Shown in pieces: positions 16,399-24,550 of a stretch of DNA of 64,000 nt (the stretch's first letter is position 1; the number at the start of each line of letters is the position of its first letter). The stretch covers positions 1,922,001 through 1,986,000 of the forward strand of contig JAPCWB010000001.1 of NCBI GenBank assembly GCA_025938935.1, written 5' to 3'. A program made the position numbers and the translations under genes. Under the pieces are notes generated by a model. The model saw nothing but the letters and a program-made list of their open reading frames with translations. It searched no databases and was not told the DNA's origin. The stretch is from Novosphingobium sp. MW5. GTDB lineage: Bacteria; Pseudomonadota; Alphaproteobacteria; Sphingomonadales; Sphingomonadaceae.

Positions 16399-19300
16399 TC
16401 AGAACTTCACTTCCGCCTGCACAGTGAAGCTGCGGCCACGCGGATCGGCCACGCGCGGTTCCCACGAGCTGCCCGAACCGGTGTTGCTGTCATAGGTAAT
16501 GGCAAACGGCGGATCGGTGTTGAAGATGTTCTTCACGCCCAAGGTAATCTTGAACTTCTCCGCGATCAGCTGCGACATCGACATGTTGTAGATGTGGTAC
16601 GCCTTCACGCGCGGGTTGTAGTCAGGCCGTGTGGCGCTGAGGTTTGGCCCCGTCAGCGAGTTGGGCAGGCCGAAGTTCTGGTACCCACCGCGGTAGATCT
16701 GCGAGAAGGTGACGGTGAAGTCGTCCTTGTTGTAGCTGATGAACGCATTGTGCTTCCACTTCAGACCCAGGTCACCCGACAGAGAGAAGACGCCGCGAAG
16801 GTTGGTATAGGCAAGGTTGGGAAGCAGCTTTTCCTTCTTGGTCAGCAGCAGGGTGGCATCGAAACCGGCCGAAAGCGTGCCGTTCAGCGCATCGATGCTG
16901 CCGCGGGCCATGAAGTCGATGCCGCTGGTCCGGCGCGAACCGAAATTGCCTGCGCGCAGGTCAACCAGGGTGATGATGCCGTTGGTGCGCGTGATGCGTT
17001 CCGGGAACGAGCCGATATTGGCGAAAAGCTGCGGAATTGTGATCGAACCGGCGATCACATTGTCCACGGCAATGTTCCAGTAGTCCGCCGAGAGCGTGAT
17101 CCGCGAAGTCGGACGCAGGACCGCGCCAAAGCTGTACTGCTCGGACGTTTCCGGCCCGAGGTTCAGGTTGCCGCCGCTCAGCGAATCCGGCGTGATCGGG
17201 GCGCAGCCCGGGGTCACGTTGACGACGCCGCCCGAAGGGCAAGTCGTGGGATCGGTGAGCGAGCTGCCCGGGTTGGGCGACTGGGTCACGCCGTTGAAGA
17301 TCTGGTTGAAGGTCGGCACGCGGAAGCCGGTGCCATAGGAACCGCGGACCATGAACCAGTCGACCGGCTGGAACTTGGCGGTGAACTTGGGGTTCACCGT
17401 GCTGCCGAAACCGGTGTAATCGTCGACGCGGATCGCGCCGGTCAGCTCGAGCATGTCGAATACGGGTACCAGCACTTCGGCATAGGCGGCCTTCACGTCG
17501 CGCGTGCGCTTGGATAGCTGGTTCACGTTGTCGAAGGCGACGTTGAAGATGTCAGGCGACTTGGCCGGATCGGCTGCGGTCGACCCGTCGAAGCTGTAGC
17601 CTTCGCGGCGATAGTCCACACCGACTGCAACCTTGACCATGCCGCCGGGCAGTTCGAACAGGTCACCCGAAAGTGAGGCGTCGGCCTGCCAGAGGGTATA
17701 CTTGCCGCCATAAAGGCGCGTGCCCTTGGCCGAAACGGCATCGAGCGCGGCCAGGGCCTGAGGGGTCTGAACCAGCGAGAAGGGGTTGATGATTCCGCTA
17801 TTGAACAGGCCCACGATGCCCGGAGCGCTGGCTCCCGGTGCGGTCGGAGCGCGGGGGTCTGGCTGGCCGGCAAGGGTGGCGCCGGGCACGCCAGAGGCCA
17901 GTGCGCTGGCATTGCTGGCGAAGACGCCGCGATAATGATAGCCGCTGCCGAGGACCGAGGTGGCCTGGCTTTCGGCATAGGACCCGCCGACGCGGTATTC
18001 CCACGAACCGCCGACCGGACCCTCCATGCCGACCGCCGCGCGGAAGGTCTTGGTGTCGGTTTCGTACTGGCGCGGTCCGCAGGCTTCGCAGCGCCAGCGG
18101 AAGGTGATCGGCAGGCCATAGCGACCCACGTTATCCACCGTCCGGTCGCCAACCGCGCCAATGGCGGGAAGCACCGCGGCGAGCTGGTCGTAAACCGAAT
18201 TGTAGGTCGATGCTGTCAGCGAGTTGAGCGGATAGGCAATCGGCAGCGAAGTGTTGTTCGCCGTGTACTGGTTGTTCGAAAAGATCTTGCTCGAATGGGC
18301 CTTTGAACCTGTCACTTCGGCAAAGATTTCATGTTCGCCCAGCTTGGCAGTCGCGCGGCCGTACCAGGTGAGAGTATCGATCGGCTGCTGCAGCGTTGCG
18401 GCGCGGCCGGTGTCCCAGGCGCAGGCCAGCGCCGCGCCCGGCGTGTTCCACAGGACCTGGTCATAGGGCATGCCGCCATCCATGGTCGAACAGCCGGCGC
18501 CGCCCGGCAGGTCGAGAATGTTGACGCCGCCGTTTGCCGCGGTTGTGGTGCCCGGGATGAAGAAGCCCGGGTTGCTGGAAAGCGATCCGACCGTGGTGCC
18601 GCCGAACAGGGTGCCGCCCTGGGTGATGCCAATGCCGGTCGCGGTCGGGTTGATCGGGAAGACGGTTGCAATCGGCGTGCCGCGCGTATCGATCGAGAGG
18701 CCGCGGTTGGGCTGGTTGCCGCTGACGAAGTCGCGGTCCTTGCCGAACAGCGCCCCGTTCCAGCTCTTGCTGACGGCGCCCATGATGTTGAAGCCCTGCT
18801 CGTCAAGCTTGCCGTAACCAACCGTGCCGGAAACACGGTAGATCGGCGCGTCGCCAGCCTCGGTAATGTCGACGAAGCCGGTTGCGCTGACACCGGTGAA
18901 GTTCTTCTTGGTGATATAGTTGATCACGCCGCCGATGGCGTCGGTACCGTAAATGGCCGAAGCGCCGTCCTTCAGCACTTCGATCCGCTCGATGGCGGAG
19001 AAGGGGATCTGGTTGACGTCAACCGCCGAGCCCGAAAGGCCATGCGCGGCAATGCGGCGGCCGTTCAGAAGGACCAGCGTTGAGCTGGCACCCTGTCCGC
19101 GCAGGTTGGCTGACGAAAGGCCGTTGGTGCCGCGCTGGGCGCCGGTGACCACGTCAGAGTTGGAGGCGAGGTTGTCCGCCCCGTTACCGTTGGCGGCGAG
19201 ATAGGAAATGAACTGTTCGGGGCTGCTGATGCTTTCGCGGCTCAGGTCGTCAGGCGTGACGATTTCCAGCGGCAGCGCGCTCTTCGTCGGGTCCTGCTTA

Positions 19301-19452
19301 ATGCGTGAACCGGTAACGACGATGGCCTTGCCCTCATCGGCGCTGGCACTGTCGTCAGCCGAGCTTTGCGCAAGGGCAGTGCCGGGCAGGGCCACCAGAG
19401 CGATAAGGGCGGTGCCGGTGGCCAGTGCCACCGCGAGCGAGTTCTTGCGCAT
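16399..19452 (-). CDS. TonB-dependent receptor, large (1017 aa)
   Basis: An intact receptor with a signal peptide (cut after TALAQ), TonB-box-like KAIVVTGSRIKQDP, and a plug with ANLRGQGASSTLVLLNGRR and IERIEVLKDGASAIYGTDAIGGVINYIT. A long barrel ends RSFTVQAEVKF. The SRIK-x-D / LVLLNGRR style is the sphingomonad and Xanthomonas class used for carbohydrates, peptides or aromatic compounds. The ligand is not identifiable. It lies downstream of the peptidase gene on the same strand with a 177-bp gap, so it probably has its own promoter. Confidence 0.95.
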   Translation of the reverse strand: MRKNSLAVALATGTALIALVALPGTALAQSSADDSASADEGKAIVVTGSRIKQDPTKSALPLEIVTPDDLSRESISSPEQFISYLAANGNGADNLASNSDVVTGAQRGTNGLSSANLRGQGASSTLVLLNGRRIAAHGLSGSAVDVNQIPFSAIERIEVLKDGASAIYGTDAIGGVINYITKKNFTGVSATGFVDITEAGDAPIYRVSGTVGYGKLDEQGFNIMGAVSKSWNGALFGKDRDFVSGNQPNRGLSIDTRGTPIATVFPINPTATGIGITQGGTLFGGTTVGSLSSNPGFFIPGTTTAANGGVNILDLPGGAGCSTMDGGMPYDQVLWNTPGAALACAWDTGRAATLQQPIDTLTWYGRATAKLGEHEIFAEVTGSKAHSSKIFSNNQYTANNTSLPIAYPLNSLTASTYNSVYDQLAAVLPAIGAVGDRTVDNVGRYGLPITFRWRCEACGPRQYETDTKTFRAAVGMEGPVGGSWEYRVGGSYAESQATSVLGSGYHYRGVFASNASALASGVPGATLAGQPDPRAPTAPGASAPGIVGLFNSGIINPFSLVQTPQALAALDAVSAKGTRLYGGKYTLWQADASLSGDLFELPGGMVKVAVGVDYRREGYSFDGSTAADPAKSPDIFNVAFDNVNQLSKRTRDVKAAYAEVLVPVFDMLELTGAIRVDDYTGFGSTVNPKFTAKFQPVDWFMVRGSYGTGFRVPTFNQIFNGVTQSPNPGSSLTDPTTCPSGGVVNVTPGCAPITPDSLSGGNLNLGPETSEQYSFGAVLRPTSRITLSADYWNIAVDNVIAGSITIPQLFANIGSFPERITRTNGIITLVDLRAGNFGSRRTSGIDFMARGSIDALNGTLSAGFDATLLLTKKEKLLPNLAYTNLRGVFSLSGDLGLKWKHNAFISYNKDDFTVTFSQIYRGGYQNFGLPNSLTGPNLSATRPDYNPRVKAYHIYNMSMSQLIAEKFKITLGVKNIFNTDPPFAITYDSNTGSGSSWEPRVADPRGRSFTVQAEVKF

Positions 19453-19629
19453 ATGTCCCCCAGAAATGAATCAGGACCCAAACCCCTTGGGCGTGATTGC
19501 AATAGATACCGGATCGCGATGCTAGGCCAGCGGCTTTGCTGCGCATGCTAACGAATTGCGGCAATGATTTGAGGACCGTGGCGAAACTGCAACAATTCTG
19601 ACGCAAAGTTGCGAGGCAATCGCAACAAA

Positions 19630-21135
19630 TCATTGGCTTTCGGCGATTTTCACCAGCATGGCATCGACGAGGCGGTTTGCCGAGACGCCCGCCGGAACGT
19701 CATTGGCATAGGCGGCAAAAGTGTAGGTTCGCCCGCTCTTCGCGGTGAACCAGCCGGCAAGGGCATTGGTCGCGTTGATCGTCCCGGTCTTGGCGAAGAT
19801 CCGGCCCTGCAGCGCCGTTCCCCGGAAGCGCCCGGCCAGCGTGCCGTCCACCCCGCCGATCGGCAGCGTCTCGCGGAATTTAGCGCCCCAGGGCTGCTGC
19901 TGCGTCCAGCGAAGGAACGTTACTGCGCCGCGTGGGGCGATGCGGTTGTAAGTGGACATGCCAGAGCCGTCAGAGAAGGAAAACTGGTGTGGTTTCAAGC
20001 CTGCCGCGGTCAACATGGCGGTGACGACCTTCTGACCATCGGCAATCGAGCCGGTGCCCTCAATGCGGCCCAGCCGCCGCAGGAGCAGTTCTGCGTGAAG
20101 GTTCTGGCTATCCTTGTTGATGATCCGGAAATCTTCCTCGAGCGGACCAGGCTCGGTTTCAGCCACGGGCTCACTGATCAACAGCGACGCTTCCTCAACC
20201 GCTTGCTCCTTGGCATTGTTGCTCTGCGCGTACCGGCTGAGTGCCTTTCCTTGGAACTTGACGCCGCGTTCTGCCAGCATTTTCGCCAGCTTCCACGCCG
20301 CGCGATCCGCCGGATCATCGACTCCGGCGCGGATCTTCTGTGGCTCGCTTTTTTCGAGCAGCGTGCCCGTCAGGTACAACACCTTGCTACCCGGCATGCG
20401 CACGGGCTCCAGGCTTGTGCGGTTGGTGACAGGCGGGGCAGGCTGGCCGTTTACCTTCGGATCGAGCGAGGCATAGGCCATTTCCTCGATCTCGGGCTTC
20501 ACCTCGATATCGTTGACCGCCCGGAAATACCCAGGATTGGCTATGATCACGCTGTTGCCCTGCGTGGGAGCTACGGTCAGGACTTCCTCGTTGTCGTCGA
20601 GGGTAAGGGCAGCAATGCCGGTGCCTGAGCGGGTCGGGATGTTGTTCCAGCTCATCCCGGGGCTCCAGCGCTCGTCCGGGAACATGGTGGCATCGCCGAT
20701 CACGTCGCCGACCACTTTAGTCTTGGCCGCAATCGCATCGGCCAGAGTCGAGAGGCAGTCCACCTTGCAGTCGGGAGCGGAGGACAGCCGCGCATCCCCG
20801 CGGCCATAAAGCACGACATCGGCCGCCTTATGTCGTCCGCGAACGAGATAGACGGAAGTCCGCGAGGCCTGATCCGGGCGCTCGTTGCCCTCCAGCTTCC
20901 AGAAAGCGGCCGCCGTGGTGAAAAGCTTGGTGTTTGAAGCCGGGATATAGCGGCCTTCCGGATCGATGCTGACGACCTCTCTCCCTTGGTCGTCCATCAC
21001 GACCACGCCAAACCGCGTTCCGGGACCCGCGCCAGCCAAGACCGACTGGGCAATCTGCTGCGGCGTTTCCTGCGCGGAGACAGGCGCTGAGGCAAAGGTG
21101 AGGACGGCCAGGGCGGCGATGGGTACGATGCGCAT
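19630..21135 (-). CDS. dacB: D-alanyl-D-alanine carboxypeptidase/endopeptidase (PBP4, class C)
   Basis: A 501-residue exported penicillin-binding protein of peptidase family S13. Signal peptide MRIVPIAALAVLTFASAPVSA; nucleophile motif S-N-T-K in YIPASNTKLFTTAAAF; second motif around FSDGSGMSTYNRIAP; third motif K-T-G in IFAKTGTINATNALAGWF. It trims or cleaves peptidoglycan cross-links in the periplasm. The open frame starts at 21162, but the signal peptide begins at ATG 21135. It is followed by the TonB receptor gene and preceded by the Nudix gene on the same strand. Confidence 0.93.
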   Translation of the reverse strand: MRIVPIAALAVLTFASAPVSAQETPQQIAQSVLAGAGPGTRFGVVVMDDQGREVVSIDPEGRYIPASNTKLFTTAAAFWKLEGNERPDQASRTSVYLVRGRHKAADVVLYGRGDARLSSAPDCKVDCLSTLADAIAAKTKVVGDVIGDATMFPDERWSPGMSWNNIPTRSGTGIAALTLDDNEEVLTVAPTQGNSVIIANPGYFRAVNDIEVKPEIEEMAYASLDPKVNGQPAPPVTNRTSLEPVRMPGSKVLYLTGTLLEKSEPQKIRAGVDDPADRAAWKLAKMLAERGVKFQGKALSRYAQSNNAKEQAVEEASLLISEPVAETEPGPLEEDFRIINKDSQNLHAELLLRRLGRIEGTGSIADGQKVVTAMLTAAGLKPHQFSFSDGSGMSTYNRIAPRGAVTFLRWTQQQPWGAKFRETLPIGGVDGTLAGRFRGTALQGRIFAKTGTINATNALAGWFTAKSGRTYTFAAYANDVPAGVSANRLVDAMLVKIAESQ

Positions 21136-21170
21136 GACCGCAGACTTAGCGCGGCTGCGCAATTTGTCGA

Positions 21171-21941
21171 TCAGCCGCGCTTGACGGTCGACATGGCCTC
21201 GCTCGTCACCGGATAGCCAAGGTCTTCCGGGATGGTAAGGTGGGTGACTCCGTCGATCTGGACGCGCACGGGAGAGATCGTGCGCTGCGGGAACTGCCGG
21301 GCAAAATCGCGCGCACTGGCAAAGTCATCGAACTGCGCTAGCCGCTCAAGGTTGCGGCGGGTCGGAAAGATCACGCTGATCTCGCCGCGTTGCGCCATGT
21401 CGAGCGCATTCGCCGCGCTGCTCCAGAACAGGTGGCTGTGTTCCGTATCATCCACCGTCACCTGCACCGCGCCCGTGCCAAGGTCAGCGAGGTAGAAGCG
21501 TGTATCGAACGCACGCTCCCAGTTCGGACACCAGCGCGCCCAAGGTTCAAGCGCGGCAAAATCCGGCGACCAGCCGAAAGCTTCGAGAACGGGGGCGAGG
21601 GCGCCGCGCTCCAGCAGCATTTGCCGGGCCGCCATGGCCCGTTCGGCGCTGACCTCGCCCTTCAGCCCAACCGCCAGGCCCGACTCCTCCAGCGTTTCGC
21701 GGATACCAGCTATTCGCGAAGCCGCGTCGTGGGGATCAAGGCCATGAGGTAGGGTGGCTGCAAGCTCATGGTCCGCTGGATCTACCCGGCCGCCGGGAAA
21801 CACGGCCGCGCCGCCAGCAAAGCGCATATTGCCCGCGCGTTCCAGCATGAGCAATTCGGCAGGCCCGCCGCTTGGGCAACGCCGGAACACGATCACTGTT
21901 GCGGCAGGCACGGCGGTTGGAAAGGCGGGGCCGGAAGTCAT
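21171..21941 (-). CDS. Nudix hydrolase family protein
   Basis: A 256-residue protein. AGGAAVFPGGRVDPADHEL leads into the Nudix box region AGIRETLEESGLAVG (R-E-x-x-E-E-x-G core present). The long size and the C-terminal helical part (WSPDFAALEPWARWCPN, RFYLADLG) match the Nudt19-like group of CoA-diphosphatase relatives. It hydrolyses a nucleoside-diphosphate-linked compound; the substrate is not decided by sequence. Confidence 0.88.
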   Translation of the reverse strand: MTSGPAFPTAVPAATVIVFRRCPSGGPAELLMLERAGNMRFAGGAAVFPGGRVDPADHELAATLPHGLDPHDAASRIAGIRETLEESGLAVGLKGEVSAERAMAARQMLLERGALAPVLEAFGWSPDFAALEPWARWCPNWERAFDTRFYLADLGTGAVQVTVDDTEHSHLFWSSAANALDMAQRGEISVIFPTRRNLERLAQFDDFASARDFARQFPQRTISPVRVQIDGVTHLTIPEDLGYPVTSEAMSTVKRG

Positions 21942-22051
21942 GGCTCAGCCCTTGCGTCGGGGGCGCTGCAATGCAAGCGCCGATTTGCCTTGGAAACTGT
22001 CGGCATTGTTTACAACCGGCTCCAATTTGGCGGGGGTTGCATAGGATAAAA

Positions 22052-22067
22052 TGGCAGATTTCTGCCA
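22052..22067 (+). promoter_or_regulatory. Perfect 7-bp-arm inverted repeat upstream of sigma-54 promoter
   Basis: TGGCAGATTTCTGCCA: arms TGGCAGA/TCTGCCA around TT, beginning 28 bp before the TGGCAC of the promoter. It is the best-formed of three similar elements (others at 14390 and 31971) and a candidate PspF or other activator site. Confidence 0.5.
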
Positions 22068-22079
22068 GTTTCGTCAAAC

Positions 22080-22095
22080 TGGCACGCCCCCTGCA
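22080..22095 (+). promoter_or_regulatory. Sigma-54 promoter of candidate small RNA
   Basis: TGGCAC-GCCCC-CTGCA, one base from consensus. The predicted start point is near 22106. Downstream there is no ORF but a terminator about 120 bases away. Confidence 0.75.
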
Positions 22096-22105
22096 TTATC
22101 CTTGG

Positions 22106-22227
22106 TACCCCCAAGCAGTCTCGTAAGAGGCGGGGGCCGCATCCCCCGGTCTCCGCGGCCCTCAGCCTCCCCGAGCATCCCGTCCCAAAAGATAGCCCGC
22201 AGGTCCCACCCTGCGGGCTTCGCTTTT
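22106..22227 (+). ncRNA. Candidate sigma-54-dependent small RNA (about 122 nt)
   Basis: Defined by the promoter at 22080-22095 and the hairpin plus T run at 22194-22227. The RNA would carry a GGGGG-CCGCAT-CCCCC hairpin around 22128-22146, then an open C-rich segment (CAGCCTCCCCGAGCATCCCG) able to pair with Shine-Dalgarno sequences, as many alphaproteobacterial sRNAs do. I do not recognise a known sRNA family. Expression is inferred, not seen. Confidence 0.55.
22194..22227. terminator. Bidirectional terminator (sRNA and grxD operon)
   Basis: AGCCCGCAGG (22194-22203) pairs perfectly with CCTGCGGGCT (22210-22219). The plus side continues TCGCTTTT and the minus side ATCTTTT, so it can serve the sRNA and the grxD transcript. 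Confidence 0.85.
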
Positions 22228-22266
22228 ATGGGCCGCACCGGAAAAGCGCGGCCGACGGCAATGCGA

Positions 22267-22593
22267 TCAGGCCCGGGTCAATCCCGCGTCGGCCATGGCC
22301 TGCTGCAGTTCGCCGGCCTCGTACATTTCCATCATGATGTCGCTGCCGCCAAGGAATTCACCCTTGAGGTAAAGCTGCGGGATGGTCGGCCAGTCGGAGA
22401 ATTCCTTGATGCCCTGGCGGATTTCCATGTCCTGCAGCACGTCGACGCTCTCGTAAGCCACGCCAAGGTGCTCGAGGATGGCGACCGCGCGGCTGGAAAA
22501 GCCGCACTGCGGAAACAGCGGCGTGCCCTTCATGAACAGGACGACGTCGTTGGAATTGACGATCTCGGCGATGCGGGAATTGGTATCGGACAT
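22267..22593 (-). CDS. grxD: Monothiol glutaredoxin Grx4 family
   Basis: A 108-residue glutaredoxin with the CGFS active site ([11 protein letters not shown], Cys near residue 29) and the [19 protein letters not shown] glutathione-binding region. It binds a [2Fe-2S] cluster with glutathione and passes it on, often together with BolA, which is encoded by the next upstream gene. It is last in a run of same-strand genes and is followed by the shared terminator. Confidence 0.96.
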   Translation of the reverse strand: MSDTNSRIAEIVNSNDVVLFMKGTPLFPQCGFSSRAVAILEHLGVAYESVDVLQDMEIRQGIKEFSDWPTIPQLYLKGEFLGGSDIMMEMYEAGELQQAMADAGLTRA

Positions 22594-22630
22594 GGGTGGC
22601 GGCCCTTCGTGGGAATTGTAAACGCGCAGC

Positions 22631-22864
22631 TTAGCTGGGAACGACAGTAGTCACTTGCAAGGCGTGCAGCACGCCGCCCATCCGGCCGCCGAGCGCATCA
22701 TAGACCATCTTGTGCTGCGCCACGCGGCTCTTTCCGGCAAAGGACGCGCTGGAAACGCGGGCGGCGAAATGGTTGTCATCCCCGGCGAGGTCGGTGATCA
22801 CAACTTCCGCATCGGGAATGGCTGCCAGAATCATGGCTTCGATTTCGGCAGCCGGCATTCCCAT
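22631..22864 (-). CDS. BolA family protein
   Basis: A 77-residue single BolA domain: [35 protein letters not shown], then the helix-turn region [26 protein letters not shown] with the conserved His. BolA proteins form cluster-bridged pairs with CGFS glutaredoxins. The adjacent grxD, 37 bp downstream, supports that pairing here. Confidence 0.94.
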   Translation of the reverse strand: MGMPAAEIEAMILAAIPDAEVVITDLAGDDNHFAARVSSASFAGKSRVAQHKMVYDALGGRMGGVLHALQVTTVVPS

Positions 22865-22867
22865 GGC

Positions 22868-23191
22868 TCAGGCCTCACCCATCAGGGCGCGGCGGGCTTC
22901 GACCAGCTTGGCGGCAAGGGCATCGCGCACTTCGGTTTCGGTCACTTCGACGCCGGCAGCGGTCATGTCGCCAAGCAGCTTGCGGACGACGTCTTCATCG
23001 CCTGCTTCCTCGAAATCGGCCTGGACGACCGCGCGGGCGTAGCTTTCGGTTTCGGCGGCAGAGAGGCCCATGCGTTCGGCAGCCCAATGGCCCAGCAGCT
23101 TGTTGCGGCGGGCGTGGACGCGGAAGTTCATTTCCTCGTCGTGAGCGAAGTGGGCTTCCTCGGCGCGTTCGCGGTCATTGAAATCGGTCAT
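22868..23191 (-). CDS. DUF1476 protein, F1-ATPase inhibitor zeta subunit
   Basis: A 107-residue helical protein (FNDRERAEEAHFAHDEEMNFRVHARRNKLLGHWAAERMGL). The family is nearly limited to alphaproteobacteria and in Paracoccus is the zeta subunit that inhibits F1Fo-ATPase. The charged N-terminus and the RRNKLLG-x-WAA block are the family hallmarks. Three bases separate it from bolA, so they are probably co-transcribed. Confidence 0.92.
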   Translation of the reverse strand: MTDFNDRERAEEAHFAHDEEMNFRVHARRNKLLGHWAAERMGLSAAETESYARAVVQADFEEAGDEDVVRKLLGDMTAAGVEVTETEVRDALAAKLVEARRALMGEA

Positions 23192-23254
23192 TTTCGGGCT
23201 CGGTCCTTGAGAGTGACGACTTGTATCTGGCGATAGGCCGCGCGGGGCTCGCGT

Positions 23255-23857
23255 TCAAGCCGCGGCGGCGATTCCCTTGGCGAGGAAGGGGAGGTCCTGA
23301 TGCGCCTTCGCCTCATGCGCGGCGATGGCGGCATCGCGGGTGAGGGTCAGGCCAACCTCGTCGAGGCCGTTCAGCAAGCAGTGCTTGCGGAACGGGTCGA
23401 TTTCGAACGTGAAGCGGTCCTGAAACGGCGTGGTGACGGTCTGGCTTTCAAGGTCGATCGTGATCGGATCGGTCTTTGCCACTTCAAGCAGGCGGTCGAC
23501 CTGTTCCTGCGGCAGCGCCACGGCAAGGATACCGTTCTTGAAGGCATTGCCAGAGAATATGTCCGAATAGCTCGGCGCGATGATCGCCTTGATGCCCATG
23601 TCGAGCAGGGCCCAGGCGGCGTGTTCGCGGCTGGAACCGCAGCCGAAATTGTCGCCCGCGATCAGGATCGATGCGCCCTTGTAGGCCGGATCCTCGAACA
23701 CGTTGCCCGGTTCCGCCTTGACGCTTTCGAGGCAGCCCTTGCCCAGCCCTTCGCGGGTTATGGTCTTGAGCCACTGCGCCGGGATGATCACGTCCGTATC
23801 GACGTTCTTGCGGCCGAACGGATAGGCCGTGCCTTCGACGTGGGAAACGGCCTGCAT
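23255..23857 (-). CDS. leuD: 3-isopropylmalate dehydratase small subunit
   Basis: A 200-residue LeuD with the swivelling-domain motifs [17 protein letters not shown] and [20 protein letters not shown]. With LeuC it isomerises 2- to 3-isopropylmalate in leucine synthesis. Its start overlaps the stop of the 52-aa ORF (TGATG). LeuC lies about 690 bp upstream on the same strand, separated by two small genes. Confidence 0.97.
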   Translation of the reverse strand: MQAVSHVEGTAYPFGRKNVDTDVIIPAQWLKTITREGLGKGCLESVKAEPGNVFEDPAYKGASILIAGDNFGCGSSREHAAWALLDMGIKAIIAPSYSDIFSGNAFKNGILAVALPQEQVDRLLEVAKTDPITIDLESQTVTTPFQDRFTFEIDPFRKHCLLNGLDEVGLTLTRDAAIAAHEAKAHQDLPFLAKGIAAAA

Positions 23858-24015
23858 CAGTCGGTCTCCGGCGCGTCTTTGGTCGGAGCCGGCGCGGGCT
23901 TCGCGGTTTTCTTGCGCGTCATGTACAGCACGGCGGCGGCGAGAGCGGCAGAACCAATTGCGGCACCGGCGACGGCGGCCTTGTTCTTCCAGTTCTTGTC
24001 TTCAGGATCGGTCAT
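23857..24015 (-). CDS. 52-residue single-span membrane protein between leuC and leuD
   Basis: ATG 24015 starts [21 protein letters not shown], then one helix ([20 protein letters not shown]), a basic T-R-K-K anchor and a Pro/Ala/Lys tail ending APETD. The stop overlaps the leuD start by one base, so translation is coupled. I do not recognise the family. Retention in the leu cluster suggests it is real. Confidence 0.7.
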   Translation of the reverse strand: MTDPEDKNWKNKAAVAGAAIGSAALAAAVLYMTRKKTAKPAPAPTKDAPETD

Positions 24016-24046
24016 GACTTGTCCCTATGGTCGGCAGGCCCGTGTT

Positions 24047-24550
24047 TCAAGGGGCGGGGGTGAGGAATTCGCGCAGGGCGAGCCATCTATCGCGCTTTTC
24101 GGTGTAGGGCATGGCGGCGTGGGCGGGGCTGGACGAGGGCAGGTCGATCAGCGCCCACGAACACGGACCCAGCGCCGCGCGGCCGGTCTTTGCCGCCTTG
24201 CCGCCGTTGAAGGCTATGGCGCGCAGGTTTGGCAGGCTTTCGGCGAGGTCGAGCAGGGCAGCTGGCTCGACATCACGGATCGCGGTATCGAGGCTGCCCT
24301 GACGGGTGGCGGAGGCGATCGTATCCCACAGGCCGATGCCAGCGCCGGTCAGAGCATCCAGCCGCTCCGAATAGGGCTTATCGGGCAGGTCCGGCTGACC
24401 GATCACCTCACCAATCAGCTGCCAGAACCGGTTGCGCGGATTGGCGTAATAGCGTCGCTCCGCCAGCGATTGCGCCCCCGGCAGGCTGCCGAGCACGAGT
24501 ACGCGGGTGTCCGCGTTTGCCAGCGGTGCGAAGGCCTGGTGACGCGTCAG
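24047..24550 (-). CDS. DNA-deoxyinosine / uracil-DNA glycosylase superfamily protein
   Basis: A small UDG-fold protein of the hypoxanthine-DNA glycosylase type. [31 protein letters not shown] is the catalytic N-terminal block, [11 protein letters not shown] follows, and the closing motif [17 protein letters not shown] carries the S-S-P-A loop. It would excise deaminated bases. The start is unclear: the frame opens at ATG 24634, overlapping leuC by 88 bases. A CTG at 24550 overlaps the leuC stop (CTGA) exactly like a coupled ATGA start and gives a family-length 167-residue protein, so I prefer it. Confidence 0.8.
   Translation of the reverse strand: MTRHQAFAPLANADTRVLVLGSLPGAQSLAERRYYANPRNRFWQLIGEVIGQPDLPDKPYSERLDALTGAGIGLWDTIASATRQGSLDTAIRDVEPAALLDLAESLPNLRAIAFNGGKAAKTGRAALGPCSWALIDLPSSSPAHAAMPYTEKRDRWLALREFLTPAP

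Larger units (their letters stand above)
21942..22266. other. Gene-free 325-bp region holding a sigma-54 promoter and candidate sRNA
   Basis: No credible protein gene on either strand. It is bounded by the Nudix start and the grxD stop. It holds, in order, the inverted repeat 22052-22067, the sigma-54 promoter 22080-22095, a C-rich stretch with a GGGGG/CCCCC hairpin, and the bidirectional terminator 22194-22227. Confidence 0.8.
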
